A DNA stretch of 23,350 bases, from the NCBI GenBank assembly GCA_027596195.1, contig JADGJG010000342.1, positions 1-23,350 of the forward strand, read 5' to 3'. The position numbers were made by a program, and so were the translations under genes. Shown here piece after piece: positions 20,739 to 23,350 of the stretch. The stretch comes from Podochytrium sp. JEL0797. Its lineage: Eukaryota; Chytridiomycota; Chytridiomycetes; Chytridiales; Chytriomycetaceae. The stretch's first letter is position 1. Every line of letters starts with the position of its first letter. Below the pieces are notes generated by a model. It did not search any database. It saw only the letters and a list, made by a program, of their open reading frames with translations, and was not told the DNA's origin.

Positions 20739-21687
20739 ATGGACGTTCTCGCGGATTATGCGATCGCGCTCGGCAGGGCCGACCACGAGCACTTGCAGCG
20801 CGACGACACGCCGTCCCTGGCCTCCCCGCGCGAATCCCCCACCTCGCACGCGACGCCCTGTCCTGGCTTCCGCCTTGTCCTTGTGCCGTGCGGGCCTTCG
20901 TGTCCCTGCGACAACCACTCGGTGCAGCTGCCGCCTCCTGCCATGCCACTGCCAGGCCCTGCTGCCCCTGCCCGCAGTGGTTCATTCCCGGGTGCATTCC
21001 CTGCGACATTCCCGCCCACTCACACTGCCCTCAACACAATCGAGTTTCTCGCCACACCGTGCCTCACAATCCCACCCCCATCCACCACTTCCGCCATCTC
21101 GGCGAACCTACACACCCGCACCCTCTTTATCAACGGCCAAGAATTCCCTCTCTCCCTCGTCCACTCTCCCCCACTCATGCCCACCTCACGCGAATGCCAT
21201 CCCCACGCATCCTCCTCTGCAGACTCGACACGCTCCGTTTCGGAATCCCCGCTGCTCGGACCTTCCGCTGTTGACGCGACCAAAAAGTACATTTGTCCTT
21301 TTTATGGAACTCAAAAACCCGCGAGGAGTGTGCGTCAGTCGCCGCTGCTTTCAGCGTGCACCCCGGCTTCAGATTCGGTTTGCACCGCGCGGTTCCGAAG
21401 AAAACAAGAAATGGAGGTAACTGCTTTAATTTTTTAACCCCGCTTGTACATGAAACGCAAAAATTCTCATACACCAATTGATTCCCTCCCAGCGTCATAT
21501 TCTGTCCGTGCATGGCCGTGAGGAAGAAAAAGCTTGGGTGTGTTCGCAGTGTCAGAAGCGGTACGCGCGGGCCGACGCGTTGCGGAAGCATTTGGAGAGT
21601 GCCAAGGCGAGGAAGGTGGACGGCGGGTGTTCGTTTGGAAGGAGTGATGCGGAGGTGGGCGAAATGATTCGCGGTGGGCGGGTGTGA
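20739..21687 (+). CDS. C2H2 zinc-finger protein, probable transcription factor
   Basis: Two exons (20739-21416, 21493-21687) give 290 residues from ATG 20739; an in-frame ATG at 20616 would add 41. Residues 1-190 are rich in Pro, Ser, Thr and Ala, typical of activation or disordered regions. The C-terminus has a Cys/His cluster: CTPASDSVCTARFRRKQEM then ERHILSVH, joined across the intron (GAG|GTAACT), and WVCSQCQKRYARADALRKHL. The second finger matches fungal C2H2 factors (RYARADALRKH) with C-X2-C-X12-H; its last ligand is not in the usual place, the next Cys being 12 residues after His. The first finger has an enlarged C-X7-C knuckle and H-X4-H. Nuclear DNA binding is inferred from the family. 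The frame choice is fixed by the zinc-finger junction; two other long frames over exon 1 are shadows. Confidence 0.78.
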
Positions 21688-21815
21688 ACGGTTTCGTTTT
21701 CTTTTTCTCAATGCTGTAAAACATGTAATATGATTTTGTCCATTTATCATTCCTATGGGAAACAGCAGAAAGGGAGGAGGAAGGGAAACCGCAGAAAGGA
21801 TGTTCGCACTCGAAC

Positions 21816-23315
21816 ATGGACACAAAAATCATGATTTCGTCCAGCCAGGCCGTCACGCTGCGCGGCCACGCCTTTGCCATCGACACGCTCCTAGTGCCCA
21901 CAGAGTCGCTGGCCATCTCACTCGTGCTATCGCTGCCCTCTGGTCCAGCCAAGGCATGGCGGGGAACCTTCTCGTCGCAGTGTAAGAGAAACCATGTGGT
22001 GTTTGTCAGCTGGGAAGCATCCTCTGTTCAACCCACACCCACTCACCCACTCTCTCTTCGACTTATAATAACTCTCCAGACATTGAAGAAGTCACCAAAA
22101 AGACGGGCAACTTCAAACGCTTCGCCGTGTTTGCCGAAATGCTTCTCTCGAGTCTCGATGCCTCGAATCCCGCCGTTTCGCTGGACCTCATTTCAAGCGC
22201 GGATCTCGGCGGATCCTCATCAATGCAGGACACGAAAGACGTGACCATGCACGAGCGCGTTTATTTGGTCCTGACATATGCTGCTGCGTTTGATCGGTGC
22301 GTGTTCGTTGCACCCCCTGCGTGCTTGAGGGTGATTCTCACCCAGTTCAAATCCAGGGTCCATTACCCGCTACCGCTTCAACTGGTCCACCAGAAACTCA
22401 ACGAATATCCCTCCGTCCCCTCTCAAATATACCCGCACCACCACGCATCCTATCGAGCCCCATCCCCACCGATTCCCGCACCCCCACCACCACCACCCCA
22501 ACACCATACCTCCCCACACCTCCAACAACTCCATCACGACCACCACCACCTCACCCTCCTCGAAACCCAACTCCGCGACCTCAAACACACGCAACTCACG
22601 CACCTCGAAGAAATCGCGCGTCTACTCAAGGAAAACGACAAACTCAAACATATTGTGAAACACTACAAATCGCAACAGAAACCGGTGGAAGAGGAAACCA
22701 TGTTTACGATGGATCGGATGCCTGAACTTTTTCAGACCGCGTTCCGTGGGATATCGAGCGGTGTGGCTGGGTGGAGTGGGGTTGAGGCGAGCGGGGTGAG
22801 GAAGAATGTGAGGACTTTGCAGAGGCTTGTGGGGAAATTGTTGGAGGGAGTTGGGGAGGAGAGGGTTCGCAGTTGAGTGTATTTTTGATTTGGTTTTCCT
22901 CCCTCTGTCCCCCTTTCCCTCTCTAAAATGATTCCTAGACGCGATCAAAAACACAAACACCTCATCTTCCTCCAAATCACGAGAAAAGAGCAACCGATCC
23001 AACACAGCGGCAGCAGCTGCATCTCGCTCATCGTACCATCCGAAAGACCCGGTCACTTCATCAGGCTACCGACCGCTCAAATCGCGACCCTTGGGCATCA
23101 GCAAAAACTCCGCAAATGCAACGCCGCCTTCTCAGAAGCGCGACAACTCGAGAAATGTGGGGGGAGGAAGCGCAGGAAACAGTCGCACGCATTCTCGTAA
23201 AAATGCGTTTTTTTGCTGCGTGTGTTTGCCTTTTTTTGGTGCTGATGCGAGACAAATCCAGGAAGCAACTCTGTGAACAGCAATTACAAGCGGTTTGACC
23301 CGACATCGTGCGTTC

Positions 23316-23317
<2 letters not shown>
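21816..23317 (+). CDS. CCDC61: CCDC61/VFL3 homologue, basal-body protein (3' end missing)
   Basis: CCDC61 (Chlamydomonas VFL3) organises basal bodies and their fibres; it has an XRCC4/SAS-6-like head and a coiled coil. Exons seen: 21816-21981, 22080-22296, 22357-22871, 22939-23196 and 23262 onward. The head shows WRGTF, IEEVTKKTGNFKRFAVF, AEMLLSSLDAS and, joined across intron 2, FDRVHYPLPL, which parallels the animal proteins. A Pro/His-rich insert (about residues 145-190) precedes a coiled coil (LETQLRDLKHTQLTHLEEI onward). Exon 4 is Ser-rich and basic (TSSSSKSREKSNRS), as in the family tail. Exon 5 reads SNSVNSNYKRFDPTS, matching the conserved RFDPTAYV-type end motif, then runs into a G tract at 23318. 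At least 404 residues are present. Intron 3 uses GTTGAG as donor, as AHA1 intron 5 does; without splicing the frame would stop at 22876. Confidence 0.88.

Positions 23318-23350
<33 letters not shown>
23318..23350. repeat. 33-nt G homopolymer at the window end
   Basis: The last 33 bases are all G, interrupting CCDC61 exon 5 just after the RFDPT motif. So long a G run inside a conserved coding motif is more likely an assembly or base-calling artefact at a contig end than real sequence. Confidence 0.95.

Noticed and set aside
20616..21437. Three long overlapping plus-strand frames over the zinc-finger gene
   Set aside because: Only one joins in frame through the intron into RKQEM-ERHILSVH; the others are byproducts of GC- and Pro-rich sequence.
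1..23350. Mobile elements, CRISPR arrays, rRNA or viral insertions
   Set aside because: No transposase, reverse transcriptase, terminal repeats, spaced direct repeats or capsid-type genes were seen; the only duplications are the local AHA1/RhoGAP junction and simple repeats.

Overview
This window is nuclear DNA from an intron-rich eukaryote with compact genes and short introns (about 46-167 nt, one candidate of 352 nt). Splice sites follow a GTNNGT / (C/T)AG pattern. The protein set (Bms1, Vps52, Aha1, a kinesin-14, C2H2 zinc fingers of fungal style) looks fungal. A homologue of CCDC61/VFL3, a basal-body protein, implies a flagellated cell. The best inference is a zoosporic fungus such as a chytrid; this rests on gene content only and no species is claimed. 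All gene models below were spliced by hand from the reading frames, and the five complete models with introns all close in frame.

Layout. Positions 1-3059 hold no intact recognisable gene. They contain a possible C-terminal tail of a gene entering from the left, a frameshifted chitin-binding (CBM5/12-like) fragment, and an unrecognised minus-strand open stretch. At 3160-6008 (+) is a 10-exon kinesin-14 with a C-terminal motor, behind a TATA box and a minimal upstream ORF. At 6462-10294 (+) is an 8-exon BMS1, the ribosome-biogenesis GTPase. A convergent spacer follows, then three genes in a row on the minus strand: AHA1 (19951-18225), a 13-exon FAM13-like RhoGAP (17633-13495) and VPS52 (13402-10849), the last two only 92 bp apart. 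From 20739 the plus strand carries a two-finger C2H2 protein (to 21687) and CCDC61 (from 21816). CCDC61 runs into a 33-nt G tract at the window end and is incomplete.

The most unusual structure lies between AHA1 and the RhoGAP gene. The junction of the two genes is present twice in tandem (about 17473-17944 and 17988-18461). One copy keeps the true RhoGAP start and a broken AHA1 tail; the other keeps the true AHA1 tail and a broken RhoGAP start. AHA1 also has heat-shock-element-like sites just upstream of its start codon, which fits its role as an Hsp90 co-chaperone.

The genes do not form one pathway. Several touch cytoskeleton or traffic (kinesin-14, RhoGAP, Vps52, CCDC61), but that is probably coincidence of gene order. 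I did not find a clearly new molecular system. The tandem junction duplication, the FAM13-like RhoGAP and the flagellar gene are the points most worth following.
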